64,000 nt of DNA from Ideonella paludis (GTDB lineage: Bacteria > Pseudomonadota > Gammaproteobacteria > Burkholderiales > Burkholderiaceae_C). The notes below the pieces were generated by a model, which saw nothing but the letters and a program-made list of their open reading frames with translations, was not told where the DNA came from and ran no database searches. A program made the translations under genes and the position numbers. Location: contig NZ_JAGQDG010000003.1 of the NCBI RefSeq assembly GCF_018069865.1, positions 186,001-250,000 of the forward strand, in the 5' to 3' direction. How positions within the stretch are numbered: position 1 is the first letter of the stretch; each line of letters opens with the position of its first letter. Positions 24,855 to 32,584 of the stretch are shown here, piece by piece.

Positions 24855-25882
24855 GCGTCGCCAAACCTCTGGCTGTGCCGCCTGGTGCGGGGGCGGCCAT
24901 TCCCAAAGCCCAGTTCGACTGGCGCCCGGTGCTTCTGCTCTTGGCCGTCGCCTTGGCCGGCGTGCCCCTGGTGGGCTCGGGCAGCACCTGGCTGACGTTG
25001 ACCGTGGCCGGCCTGGCCATGGGCCTGATCATCTTCATCATCGCCTCGGGCCTGACCCTGGTGTTTGGCTTGATGGACGTGCTGAACTTTGGCCATGGCG
25101 TGTTCATTGCCATGGGCGCCTTTGTGGCCACCAGTGTGATGGCGGGCATGGCGGATTGGACGGCCAGTGCCTCGCTGATGCACAACCTGGTGGCAGTGTT
25201 CTGCGCCATGCTGGCCGCGATGAGCGTGGCCGGTGCGCTGGGCTGGGCCTTTGAGCGCGTCATCGTGCGGCCGGTCTATGGCCAGCACCTCAAGCAAATC
25301 CTCATCACCATGGGCGGCATGATCGTCGGTGAGGAGGTCATCAAGATGATCTGGGGCCCGCAGCAGATCCCGCTGCCCTTGCCCGAGGCGCTGCGCGGTG
25401 CGCTGCTGTGGGGCGATGCCGCCATCGAGAAGTACCGCCTCTTGGCGGTGGTGATCGGCCTGGGGGTGTTTGCCGCGCTGGCCTACACGCTCAACCGCAC
25501 CAAGGTCGGCTTGCTGATCCGCGCAGGCGTGCAAGACCGCGAGATGGTGGAGTCCCTGGGCTACCGCATTCGCCGCTTGTTTGTGGGCGTGTTTGTGGCC
25601 GGTTCTGCCCTGGCAGGCCTGGGCGGCGTGATGTGGGGGCTCTACCAGCAAAACGTGCACCCGCAGATCGGCGCCCAGGTCAACACCCTCATCTTCATCG
25701 TCATCATCATCGGCGGCCTGGGCTCCACCTTGGGCTGCTTCATGGGCGCGCTGCTGGTGGGCCTGATGGCCAACTACGCGGGCTTTGCCTTCCCTAAGCT
25801 GGCGCTGTTCTCCAACATTGTCTTGATGGTGGCGGTGCTCTTGTGGCGCCCGCAAGGGCTGTACCCGGTGTCTCAGCGATGA
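24851..25882 (+). CDS. Liv-type ABC transporter permease (LivH-like)
   Basis: A 343-residue polytopic inner-membrane permease of the LivH class. The hallmark GLTLVFGLMDVLNFGHGVFIAMGAF lies near residues 65-90, and the cytoplasmic coupling segment is VQDREMVESLGYRIRRLF. About eight hydrophobic segments can be seen. The start ATGA overlaps the LivF-like stop and the stop overlaps the next permease start. The first 25 residues are hydrophilic and longer than in E. coli LivH. Confidence 0.93.
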   Translation: MSVAKPLAVPPGAGAAIPKAQFDWRPVLLLLAVALAGVPLVGSGSTWLTLTVAGLAMGLIIFIIASGLTLVFGLMDVLNFGHGVFIAMGAFVATSVMAGMADWTASASLMHNLVAVFCAMLAAMSVAGALGWAFERVIVRPVYGQHLKQILITMGGMIVGEEVIKMIWGPQQIPLPLPEALRGALLWGDAAIEKYRLLAVVIGLGVFAALAYTLNRTKVGLLIRAGVQDREMVESLGYRIRRLFVGVFVAGSALAGLGGVMWGLYQQNVHPQIGAQVNTLIFIVIIIGGLGSTLGCFMGALLVGLMANYAGFAFPKLALFSNIVLMVAVLLWRPQGLYPVSQR

Positions 25883-26982
25883 ACGGGCTCCACAGACTCC
25901 TCTCCAAAGACCTGCCACGCAGCCGCTGGCTGACGGCAGCGATGCTGGTGGTCTTGCTGGGCTTGGCGCTGGAGCCCTTTGTGTTCAGCGGGGCCAAAGC
26001 CTTGGGCGTGGCGGCCAAGATGCTGGTCTTCATCTTGCTAGTGGCCAGCTACGACCTGCTCTTGGGCTACACCGGCATCGTCAGCTTTGCCCACACCATG
26101 TTTTTTGGCATCGGCGCCTACGGCGTGGCCATCAGTGCCACCCGTTTGGGCGGCGAAGACGGTGTCGGCTTTGGCGCGGTGCTCATCGGCTTGGGCGCTG
26201 CCTTGTGCGTGTCGGCGCTGTTGAGCTTGGTCATTGGCCTGTTCAGCCTGCGCGTCAAAGCCATCTTCTACGCCATGATCACGCTGGCCGTGGCCTCGGC
26301 GTTTCAGACCCTGGCCTCGCAGCTCAGCGACTTCACCGGCGGGGAGGACGGCCTGAGCTTCAAGGTGCCGCCGTGGCTCTCGCCTTCGTACGAGCCATTC
26401 GATACACCGTTTTTAGGCTTGATGATCGACGGCAAGATCATCAGCTACTACCTGCTCTTCAGCGTGGTGCTGCTGGCTGTGCTGGCCTTGCTGCGCATCG
26501 TCAACTCGCCCTTTGGCCGTGTGCTGCAGGCCATCCGCGAGAACGATTTCCGGGCAGAGGCCCTGGGCTATCGCACGGTGGTCTATCGCACACTCTCCAA
26601 CATGATCTCGGCGGCCGGTGCCACGGTGGCCGGGGCCTTGCTGGCGCTGTGGTTGCGCTACACCGGGCCCGACACGACCTTGTCCTTCGAGATCATGCTG
26701 GACATTTTGCTGATCGTCGTGATTGGCGGCATGGGCACGATTTATGGCGCGGTCATCGGCTCGGTGCTGTTTGTGCTGGCCCAAAACTATCTGCAAGACC
26801 TGCTCAAGCTGGCCGGTGGCGAAGACGGCGTGCTGGCCCAAGTGCCGCTGCTGGGCACGCTCTTCTCCCCAGACCGTTGGCTGCTGTGGCTGGGCGTGTT
26901 GTTTGTGCTCGCGGTCTACCACTTCCCCTCCGGGGTGGTGGGGCGCTTGAGGGCGGCCGTCTCGCGCGCATCTGAGTCCTGA
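25879..26982 (+). CDS. Liv-type ABC transporter permease (LivM-like)
   Basis: A 367-residue polytopic permease, partner of the LivH-like protein. The DLLLGYTGIVSFAHTMFFGIGAYGVA segment and the coupling motif ENDFRAEALGYRT are diagnostic for LivM. Start at 25879 was chosen for the ATGA overlap with the previous stop; the open frame extends 36 nt further upstream. It ends about 50 nt before the hydrolase gene, with no terminator between, so the transporter and the hydrolase are probably one transcript. Confidence 0.93.
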   Translation: MNGLHRLLSKDLPRSRWLTAAMLVVLLGLALEPFVFSGAKALGVAAKMLVFILLVASYDLLLGYTGIVSFAHTMFFGIGAYGVAISATRLGGEDGVGFGAVLIGLGAALCVSALLSLVIGLFSLRVKAIFYAMITLAVASAFQTLASQLSDFTGGEDGLSFKVPPWLSPSYEPFDTPFLGLMIDGKIISYYLLFSVVLLAVLALLRIVNSPFGRVLQAIRENDFRAEALGYRTVVYRTLSNMISAAGATVAGALLALWLRYTGPDTTLSFEIMLDILLIVVIGGMGTIYGAVIGSVLFVLAQNYLQDLLKLAGGEDGVLAQVPLLGTLFSPDRWLLWLGVLFVLAVYHFPSGVVGRLRAAVSRASES

Positions 26983-27033
26983 ACGTAGTCCCGAGGCGCC
27001 GGGGTCATGGCGCCGCACAACGAGGAGACCGTG

Positions 27034-29184
27034 ATGATGATGACGATTCGACAGCTCGGCCCGGTGGCCGCCGCCGCGGCATTGGCCGTCACTTTGCCGG
27101 TGCTGGCCGCCAGCACGCCCGCCACCCCTTGGCGCGGCCCGATTGCTGTGGCGAGCTATGACGGTGTGAGCAACGACCTGCTCACCGCCGGACTGGGCAA
27201 AACCGGCTTGATGGGCGCAGCCCCGGCCTATGCCAACCCGCTGGCCCCTACGGCTGCAGAGCTGCGCCGCAATGCCATCTACACCAACTACCGTGCGCTG
27301 GTGGACATCAGCGCATTGGGCGGCATGGGCGTGCTCTACGGCCCCAATATCGACGCGCAAGGCGCCGACACCTTGGGTGAGGGCAAGATTGCCGGCACCG
27401 AGTACATCGTCTGGGCAGACGATGGCACCGGCGCCCAGAACGTCACGCTGATGGTGCAGGTGCCCACCAGCTTCAACCCGGCCCGGCCCTGCATCATCAC
27501 TGGCACTTCGTCGGGCTCGCGCGGCATTTATGGTGCCATCGCGACCTCCGGCGAATGGGGCTTGAAGCGCGGCTGTGCCGTGGCCTACACCGACAAAGGC
27601 AGCGGTAACGGCTTTCATGACCTGATGACAGACACCGTCACCGCCCGCGATGGCAGCTTGCTGAACGCCGCCACCGCTGGTACCGAGGCGCAGTTCAAAG
27701 CGGCGGTCAGCGCCGAGGACTTGGCCGCCTTCAATGCGGCCACGCCCCACCGCGTGGCCTACAAGCACGCGCACTCGCAGCAGTTGCCCGACAAGGATTG
27801 GGGCCGCAACACCCTGGACGCCGTGCGCTTTGCCCTGCATGTGCTCAACACCTATCACACGCCCGCAGCCTTGCCGAACGCAGGCGCCAAGGCCAAAGGA
27901 GCGAGCAAGCCCTTCTACCGCGCCAACAACACCGTGGTGATCGCGTCCAGCGTGTCCAACGGCGGTGGGGCAGCGCTCTCGGCGCTGGAGCAAGACACCG
28001 AGCGGCTGATCGACGGCGTGGCGGTCAGCGAGCCCAATGCCCAGCCCTATCGCACGCCAGAGCTGCGCATTCAGCAAGGCGAGCAGCTCGTGCCCAAGCA
28101 CAGCCGTCTGTTGCTCGACTACTTCACGCATGCCAATGTGTACCAGGCCTGCGCCGTGTTGTCGCCGCAAGCCGGCATTGGCCTGAGCCCCTTGTTCTGG
28201 CCTGCCGCTTACACGGCCAGTGCCGAGGCCCGCTGCAACGCCCTGGCCGCCAAGGGCTTGATCCAGGGCGAGACCTTGACCGACAAGGCCGACGCCGCCC
28301 TGGCCCAGATGCGGGCCTACGGCTGGCAGGCCGAGAGCGACTTCTTGCAGGCCTCGCACTTCCGCTTTGCCACCAATGCGATCGCGGTGACCTACACCAA
28401 CGCCTATGGCCGCTTCAGCGTGACCGACAGCGTGTGTGGCTACAGCTTTGCCAACACCGATGTCACCGGCGCCGTGGTGCCACAGTTGGCCGTGGTGCAG
28501 GCGGGCCTGTTTGCCAGCGGCAATGGCGTGCCGCCGACCAGTGGCGTCAATGTAGTGTGGAATTCCTCTGTGGGCGGCGCCAAGCTCGACTTTTTGGCCG
28601 CCTCGCCCAGCAGTGGCACGGCCGACTTCGCGCTGGACGGCGCGCTGTGCCTGCGCAGCCTGGTGACGGGCCGCGACCCGGTCACCCGCCAGCCCTTGAC
28701 GGGCCTGCTCAAGACCCAAAGCGACCGGGTGCGGGCAGGCTTGTCTGAGGTGCGTCAAACGGCGAAATTGAGGGGGCGCCCAGTCATGATCGTGGCGGGG
28801 CGCAATGACGCGCTGCTGCCCGTCAACCACACGGCCCGCGCCTACTATGGCCGCCACCTGCTCAAAGACGGCCAGCCCAGCCAAGCCAGCTATGTGGAGG
28901 TGACGAACGCCCAGCATTTCGACAGCTTCATCTCCTTCGGGCCGCTGCTGGGCTATGACACCCGCTATGTGCCCTTGCATGTGTACTTCAACCGTGCGCT
29001 GGACGCCGTCTGGGCCCGGCTGACCGAGGGCACACCCCTGCCCCCCAGCCAAGTGGTGCGCACCACGCCGCGCGCCAGCAGCGTCACGCCCTTGGGAGCA
29101 GCCAACGTGCCGGCCATCGCCAGCAGCCCCGCAGTGGCCGACCAGATTGTGCTGACGGGCACCACCCTGCGCATTCCCGACTGA
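27034..29184 (+). CDS. Secreted D-3-hydroxybutyrate oligomer hydrolase
   Basis: A 716-residue member of the 3HB-oligomer hydrolase family (PF10605), which cleaves water-soluble oligomers of 3-hydroxybutyrate released by PHB depolymerase. The family motifs ASYDGVSNDLLTAGLGKTGL, SRGIYGAIATSGEWGLKRG and YKHAHSQQ are clear. The family lacks a standard GxSxG; Ser308 in the SVSNGGG segment is the probable nucleophile (inference). A signal peptide (MMMTIRQLGPVAAAAALAVTLPVLAAS) predicts export. Of the stacked start codons, ATG at 27034 was chosen because GAGGAG lies 6 nt upstream. Location behind a full ABC importer suggests hydrolysis outside the cytoplasm and uptake of the product. Confidence 0.9.
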   Translation: MMMTIRQLGPVAAAAALAVTLPVLAASTPATPWRGPIAVASYDGVSNDLLTAGLGKTGLMGAAPAYANPLAPTAAELRRNAIYTNYRALVDISALGGMGVLYGPNIDAQGADTLGEGKIAGTEYIVWADDGTGAQNVTLMVQVPTSFNPARPCIITGTSSGSRGIYGAIATSGEWGLKRGCAVAYTDKGSGNGFHDLMTDTVTARDGSLLNAATAGTEAQFKAAVSAEDLAAFNAATPHRVAYKHAHSQQLPDKDWGRNTLDAVRFALHVLNTYHTPAALPNAGAKAKGASKPFYRANNTVVIASSVSNGGGAALSALEQDTERLIDGVAVSEPNAQPYRTPELRIQQGEQLVPKHSRLLLDYFTHANVYQACAVLSPQAGIGLSPLFWPAAYTASAEARCNALAAKGLIQGETLTDKADAALAQMRAYGWQAESDFLQASHFRFATNAIAVTYTNAYGRFSVTDSVCGYSFANTDVTGAVVPQLAVVQAGLFASGNGVPPTSGVNVVWNSSVGGAKLDFLAASPSSGTADFALDGALCLRSLVTGRDPVTRQPLTGLLKTQSDRVRAGLSEVRQTAKLRGRPVMIVAGRNDALLPVNHTARAYYGRHLLKDGQPSQASYVEVTNAQHFDSFISFGPLLGYDTRYVPLHVYFNRALDAVWARLTEGTPLPPSQVVRTTPRASSVTPLGAANVPAIASSPAVADQIVLTGTTLRIPD

Positions 29185-29200
29185 GCGAGCCCGCACCGCC

Positions 29201-30043
29201 ATGAGCACCACCCCCACCTCTCGTTATGTGCGCTGCCTGGATCGCGAGATCCATGTCACCGAATGGGGCGCCCAGCACCGGGAGGTGGTAGTGGCCTGGC
29301 ACGGCCTGGCCCGCACCGGGCGGGACATGGACGACATTGCCGCCCACTTGAGCCAGTGGTACAGGGTGATCTGCCCCGACACCCTGGGCCGGGGCTTGAG
29401 CCAATGGAGCCCGGCGCCCGAGCGCGAGTACTGCCTGGCCTTTTATGTCCAACTGGCCGAGAGCCTGCTGGACCAATGGGGCATTGCCCAGTGCCGCTGG
29501 CTGGGCACCTCCATGGGCGGCGCCATTGGCCTGCACGCGGCGGCCGGGCGGCTCCAGGGTCGCATCAGCCATTTGGTGCTGAACGACATAGGCCCGCAGT
29601 TGGCCACAGCCGCCGTCGAGCGCATTCGCAGCTATGCCGGCAACCCGGCGTCCTTTGCCACGGTCAGCGAGCTAGAGCAGTACTTCCGCACCATCTACCA
29701 ACCCTACGGCGCATTGACCGACGCGCAATGGCGCCGCCTGACCGAAACCAGCGTGCGCCGCCTGCCCGACGGCCGGGTGACTCCGCACTACGACCCGGCC
29801 ATGGTGCAGCAGTTCTTCCACCACCCGCAGGACTACGACCAGTGGCCGGCCTGGGACCGCTTGAGCATCCCCGTGCTGTGCCTGCGCGGCGAACACTCGG
29901 ACCTGCTGGAGCCTGACGTCGCGCAGGCGATGACCCAGCGCGGCCCCCGCGCCCAGCTCATCACCGTGCCCGGCTGCGGCCATGCGCCGGCGCTGAATGT
30001 GGCGCAGCACTTCGAGTGGGTGAGTGGGTTTTTGGCGGGGTGA
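29201..30043 (+). CDS. Alpha/beta hydrolase
   Basis: A 280-residue cytoplasmic alpha/beta hydrolase with no signal peptide. The oxyanion region VAWHGLARTGRDMDD, nucleophile elbow GTSMGG (Ser104), acid in GEHSDLL and catalytic His in GCGHAP form a complete triad. Its start is 16 nt after the hydrolase stop, so it is the last gene of the operon. A role in cleaving imported ester dimers to 3-hydroxybutyrate is attractive but inferred; other ester substrates are possible. Confidence 0.88.
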   Translation: MSTTPTSRYVRCLDREIHVTEWGAQHREVVVAWHGLARTGRDMDDIAAHLSQWYRVICPDTLGRGLSQWSPAPEREYCLAFYVQLAESLLDQWGIAQCRWLGTSMGGAIGLHAAAGRLQGRISHLVLNDIGPQLATAAVERIRSYAGNPASFATVSELEQYFRTIYQPYGALTDAQWRRLTETSVRRLPDGRVTPHYDPAMVQQFFHHPQDYDQWPAWDRLSIPVLCLRGEHSDLLEPDVAQAMTQRGPRAQLITVPGCGHAPALNVAQHFEWVSGFLAG

Positions 30044-30193
30044 GGTGGGCTGGCGAGTTGACGCAATGCTCGGAGGAGCCCACTGTCGATTAGGTTGCCG
30101 CGCTTAGCTGTTCCTCCTAAATTGCGGCCTCCATTCAGGCGGCGCTGGTTTGATCAAGGTGCTGCTCACCCCTTCACCAAGCCATAAAGCGCC

Positions 30194-30592
30194 ATGACGT
30201 CTGTCTCTGTCGCTCGCCTCTACCTGCTCGCTTCGGCCTTAGGCCTGGTGCCCATCGCTTTGTCCTATGGGCTTGCACCTGCGGAAGTCCTCCCTCGGGT
30301 CTTGGATCTCTCCGTGGGAAGCAGAGATTTGACGCACATCTTCCGAGCCATCATGGGGCTTTACTTTGCCTTTGTGGCGATGTGGCTCGTGGGCGCGTGG
30401 AAGCCGCGCTGGATTCGCACGGCCATCCTGCTGGAAGTTCTCTTCATGGGAGGGTTGGCGGCGGGTCGAGCCCTGAGTTTTCTCATGGACGGCGTGCCCA
30501 GCCCCATGCTCACGTTCTACTTCGCGGCCGAGGCGGTGTCCGCAGTGATCGGTCTTGTCTTGCTTCGACGTTTGCCAGCCACGGTGTCCTGA
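30194..30592 (+). CDS. DUF4345 family membrane protein
   Basis: A 132-residue protein with four predicted transmembrane helices, of the DUF4345 family (typical segment HIFRAIMGLYFAFVAMWL). Function unknown. The 150 nt upstream hold no gene and no convincing promoter. It is followed by the P-loop kinase gene on the same strand after 87 nt, with no clear terminator between. Confidence 0.8.
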   Translation: MTSVSVARLYLLASALGLVPIALSYGLAPAEVLPRVLDLSVGSRDLTHIFRAIMGLYFAFVAMWLVGAWKPRWIRTAILLEVLFMGGLAAGRALSFLMDGVPSPMLTFYFAAEAVSAVIGLVLLRRLPATVS

Positions 30593-30679
30593 GCCGCCCT
30601 TCGTCCTGCCTGCGTCAATTGGGCCGTCCGCATTGAAGCGAGCGTAGGTGGGTGGGACATGGGCGGGCAGAATCGGCCC

Positions 30680-31264
30680 ATGCAGATTCTGATCACCGGC
30701 GCTTCTGGCAGCGGCACCAGCACTTTGGGTGCCGCACTCGCTGAGGCTCTGCAGGGTCGTCACGTGGACGGTGACGACTGCTATTGGCTGCCTACCACGC
30801 CGCCTTTCTTGAGCAAGCGCCCCGCGCATGAACGTGCCGAGATGGTGTGCCGTGCCTTGCAAGCCCCCGGCCCCATCGTGATGAGCGGATCGGTGGTGGG
30901 TTGGGGCCACGACATTGAAGACGCCTTCGATCTGATCGTCTTTTTAACCCTGCCCACCGCACTGCGCGTCGAGCGCTTGCGCCAGCGCGAGATCGAACGC
31001 TTTGGCCACGCTGACCCGGCTTTTCTGGCCTGGGCCGCTCAGTATGAGCAAGGCCCACCTGAGGGCCGCAGCTTGGCCAAGCACTTGGCTTGGTTGGCGC
31101 AGCGCAGCTGCCCCGTGCTGCATTTGGATGGGGATTTGTCAGTGGCGCAGCGGCTGTCGAACGTGCTTCAATGGCTGAATTCGCGCACTCAGCCACAAGG
31201 CTCGCAGCAGTTGCGTATTGATCTGCCCGCCACACTTGATGACTCACATCCTTCCGCTCGGTGA
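30680..31264 (+). CDS. Uncharacterised P-loop kinase-like protein
   Basis: A small cytosolic protein of 194 residues with Walker A GASGSGTST (residues 7-15) and the adenylate-kinase-like segment VDGDDCYWLPTTPPFLSKRP, which marks a widespread but uncharacterised kinase family. A LID-like region (RVERLRQREIERFGH) follows. It presumably phosphorylates a small molecule. Start at 30680 was chosen to place the P-loop at the N-terminus. Its 3' end overlaps the next gene by 26 nt, so the two are probably coupled. Confidence 0.78.
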   Translation: MQILITGASGSGTSTLGAALAEALQGRHVDGDDCYWLPTTPPFLSKRPAHERAEMVCRALQAPGPIVMSGSVVGWGHDIEDAFDLIVFLTLPTALRVERLRQREIERFGHADPAFLAWAAQYEQGPPEGRSLAKHLAWLAQRSCPVLHLDGDLSVAQRLSNVLQWLNSRTQPQGSQQLRIDLPATLDDSHPSAR

Positions 31265-32528
31265 CGTCCTCGCCCTCGATGCCGAGGGCACCCTCATCAA
31301 CCCTTGCCGCCGCGACCTGATTGCGCCACCGTGGTCCGCTGCTGTAGAGGCCATCGTCGAGGCCTATTGCGCCCATTTCGGCACCCGCTTGCACAGCGTT
31401 TATCTGCGCGGCTCAGTGGCCAAGGGTGGGGCCATTGAAGGCGTGGCCGACATCGATAGCTTTGCGGTGCTGCACTCTGAGCCTGGAGACTCTGACGAGG
31501 CATGGGTCGCTGCGCTGCAGGCGCGCATGAGCAAAGAGTTCTCTTTTCATACAGGGCTGGAGGTGAGCCTGGTGTCCCATCGCACGGTGCGCGAGGACCC
31601 GAAGGCCAAGGTCTGGCCCTTCTTGATCAAGACCCAATCTTTGTGTCTTTGGGGAGAGGACTTGGCCCCCAGCCTGCCCGGCTATCGGCCCGGGCCAGCA
31701 CTGGCTGCGCATGCGCACCAGTTGCAGGCGGACCTTCAGGCCTTTCAAGCTGAATGTCCAGAAGGTGACACGGCCGAGATGGCCCAAGACATCCGCGAGT
31801 GGTGCCAATGGATCATGAAGCGCGTGGTGCGCAGCGGCTTTGAGCTGACGATGGCGCGGGAGCGCACTTACACCCGCGATCTCTATCCTTGCTATACGGC
31901 CTTTGCATGCCATTACCCTGAGCGAGCGCCGCAGATGCGACAGGCGCTGCAATGGGCGATTGCGCCCGCGGACACGAAGCAGCCCCTAGAGCAGTTCTTG
32001 GAGGATTTCGGGGGCTGGTTGGTGAGCGAGGTGGCCGCAGTGTTCCGTCGCCCCGAGGGGCCGTGCCACATCCGCCCAGGTACGCCGCTGGACGCGCCTC
32101 AAGTGTCTACCCTGGTGTGCAGTCTGACAGACGCGATGTTGGTGGATCCGCAAAGCGAGGAGACACAGGCCTTTTATGCGTGCATGCAGCCCCATTCGTT
32201 TGCGTTAACCATGGCCAAGCCAGATCGCTTTTTTCTCGTGGCCGAGCGCGACGAGCGCGTGGTGGGCATGATCATGGTGAAGGACCTGAGCTATGTGGGT
32301 CAGTTCTTCGTGGCTGCCGATGTGCAGGGCCAAGGCATAGGCTCGGCGCTCTGGGCCGCTGCGTTGTCACGTGTGCAGTGCGAACGTGGCGCCACGGAGT
32401 TCACCGTCTATGCCAGCATCGCGGCGGAGCCGGTGTATCGGCGATTCGGGTTCCTTCCGACAGGTCCAGCCACGGTGCAGGGCGGCTTTCACTGCGTGCC
32501 GATGTGCCGGGTGGCAGGCGTGGACTGA
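31239..32528 (+). CDS. Nucleotidyltransferase-GNAT acetyltransferase fusion protein
   Basis: A 429-residue two-domain protein. The N-terminal half (about 1-270) is a nucleotidyltransferase of the pol-beta fold, with the motif GSVAKGGAIEGVADIDSFAV: Gly-Ser followed by an Asp-x-Asp metal site. The C-terminal part (about 280-429) is a GNAT acetyltransferase with VVGMIMVKDLSYVGQFFV and the acetyl-CoA loop QGQGIGSALW. It has no signal peptide. Its start lies inside the end of the kinase gene. A start 21 nt upstream is possible. The architecture recalls bifunctional aminoglycoside-modifying enzymes, but the substrate is unknown. Confidence 0.82.
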   Translation: MTHILPLGDVLALDAEGTLINPCRRDLIAPPWSAAVEAIVEAYCAHFGTRLHSVYLRGSVAKGGAIEGVADIDSFAVLHSEPGDSDEAWVAALQARMSKEFSFHTGLEVSLVSHRTVREDPKAKVWPFLIKTQSLCLWGEDLAPSLPGYRPGPALAAHAHQLQADLQAFQAECPEGDTAEMAQDIREWCQWIMKRVVRSGFELTMARERTYTRDLYPCYTAFACHYPERAPQMRQALQWAIAPADTKQPLEQFLEDFGGWLVSEVAAVFRRPEGPCHIRPGTPLDAPQVSTLVCSLTDAMLVDPQSEETQAFYACMQPHSFALTMAKPDRFFLVAERDERVVGMIMVKDLSYVGQFFVAADVQGQGIGSALWAAALSRVQCERGATEFTVYASIAAEPVYRRFGFLPTGPATVQGGFHCVPMCRVAGVD

Positions 32529-32532
32529 ACGA

Positions 32533-32573
32533 AGCGTGCCTCGCGCCGCTGCTGCGACGCCACGCGGCACGCT
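32533..32573 (+). terminator. Possible weak terminator after the nucleotidyltransferase-GNAT gene
   Basis: An 8-bp stem (AGCGTGCC, 32533-32540; GGCACGCT, 32566-32573) with a long, GC-rich inner part and a poor T-run (GCTTTGTCTT). It sits between two convergent genes, where a terminator is expected, but the loop is long. Confidence 0.35.
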
Positions 32574-32584
32574 GCTTTGTCTTC

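Noticed and set aside
26413-29217. 934-codon open frame on the minus strand
   Set aside because: It is antisense to the LivM-like and 3HB-oligomer hydrolase genes, which have clear family matches. The His/Gln/Gly-rich translation is typical of a GC-rich antisense frame.
30044-30193. GTGGGCT/AGCCCAC repeat after the alpha/beta hydrolase as terminator
   Set aside because: The arms are 7 bp with a long loop and no T-run.
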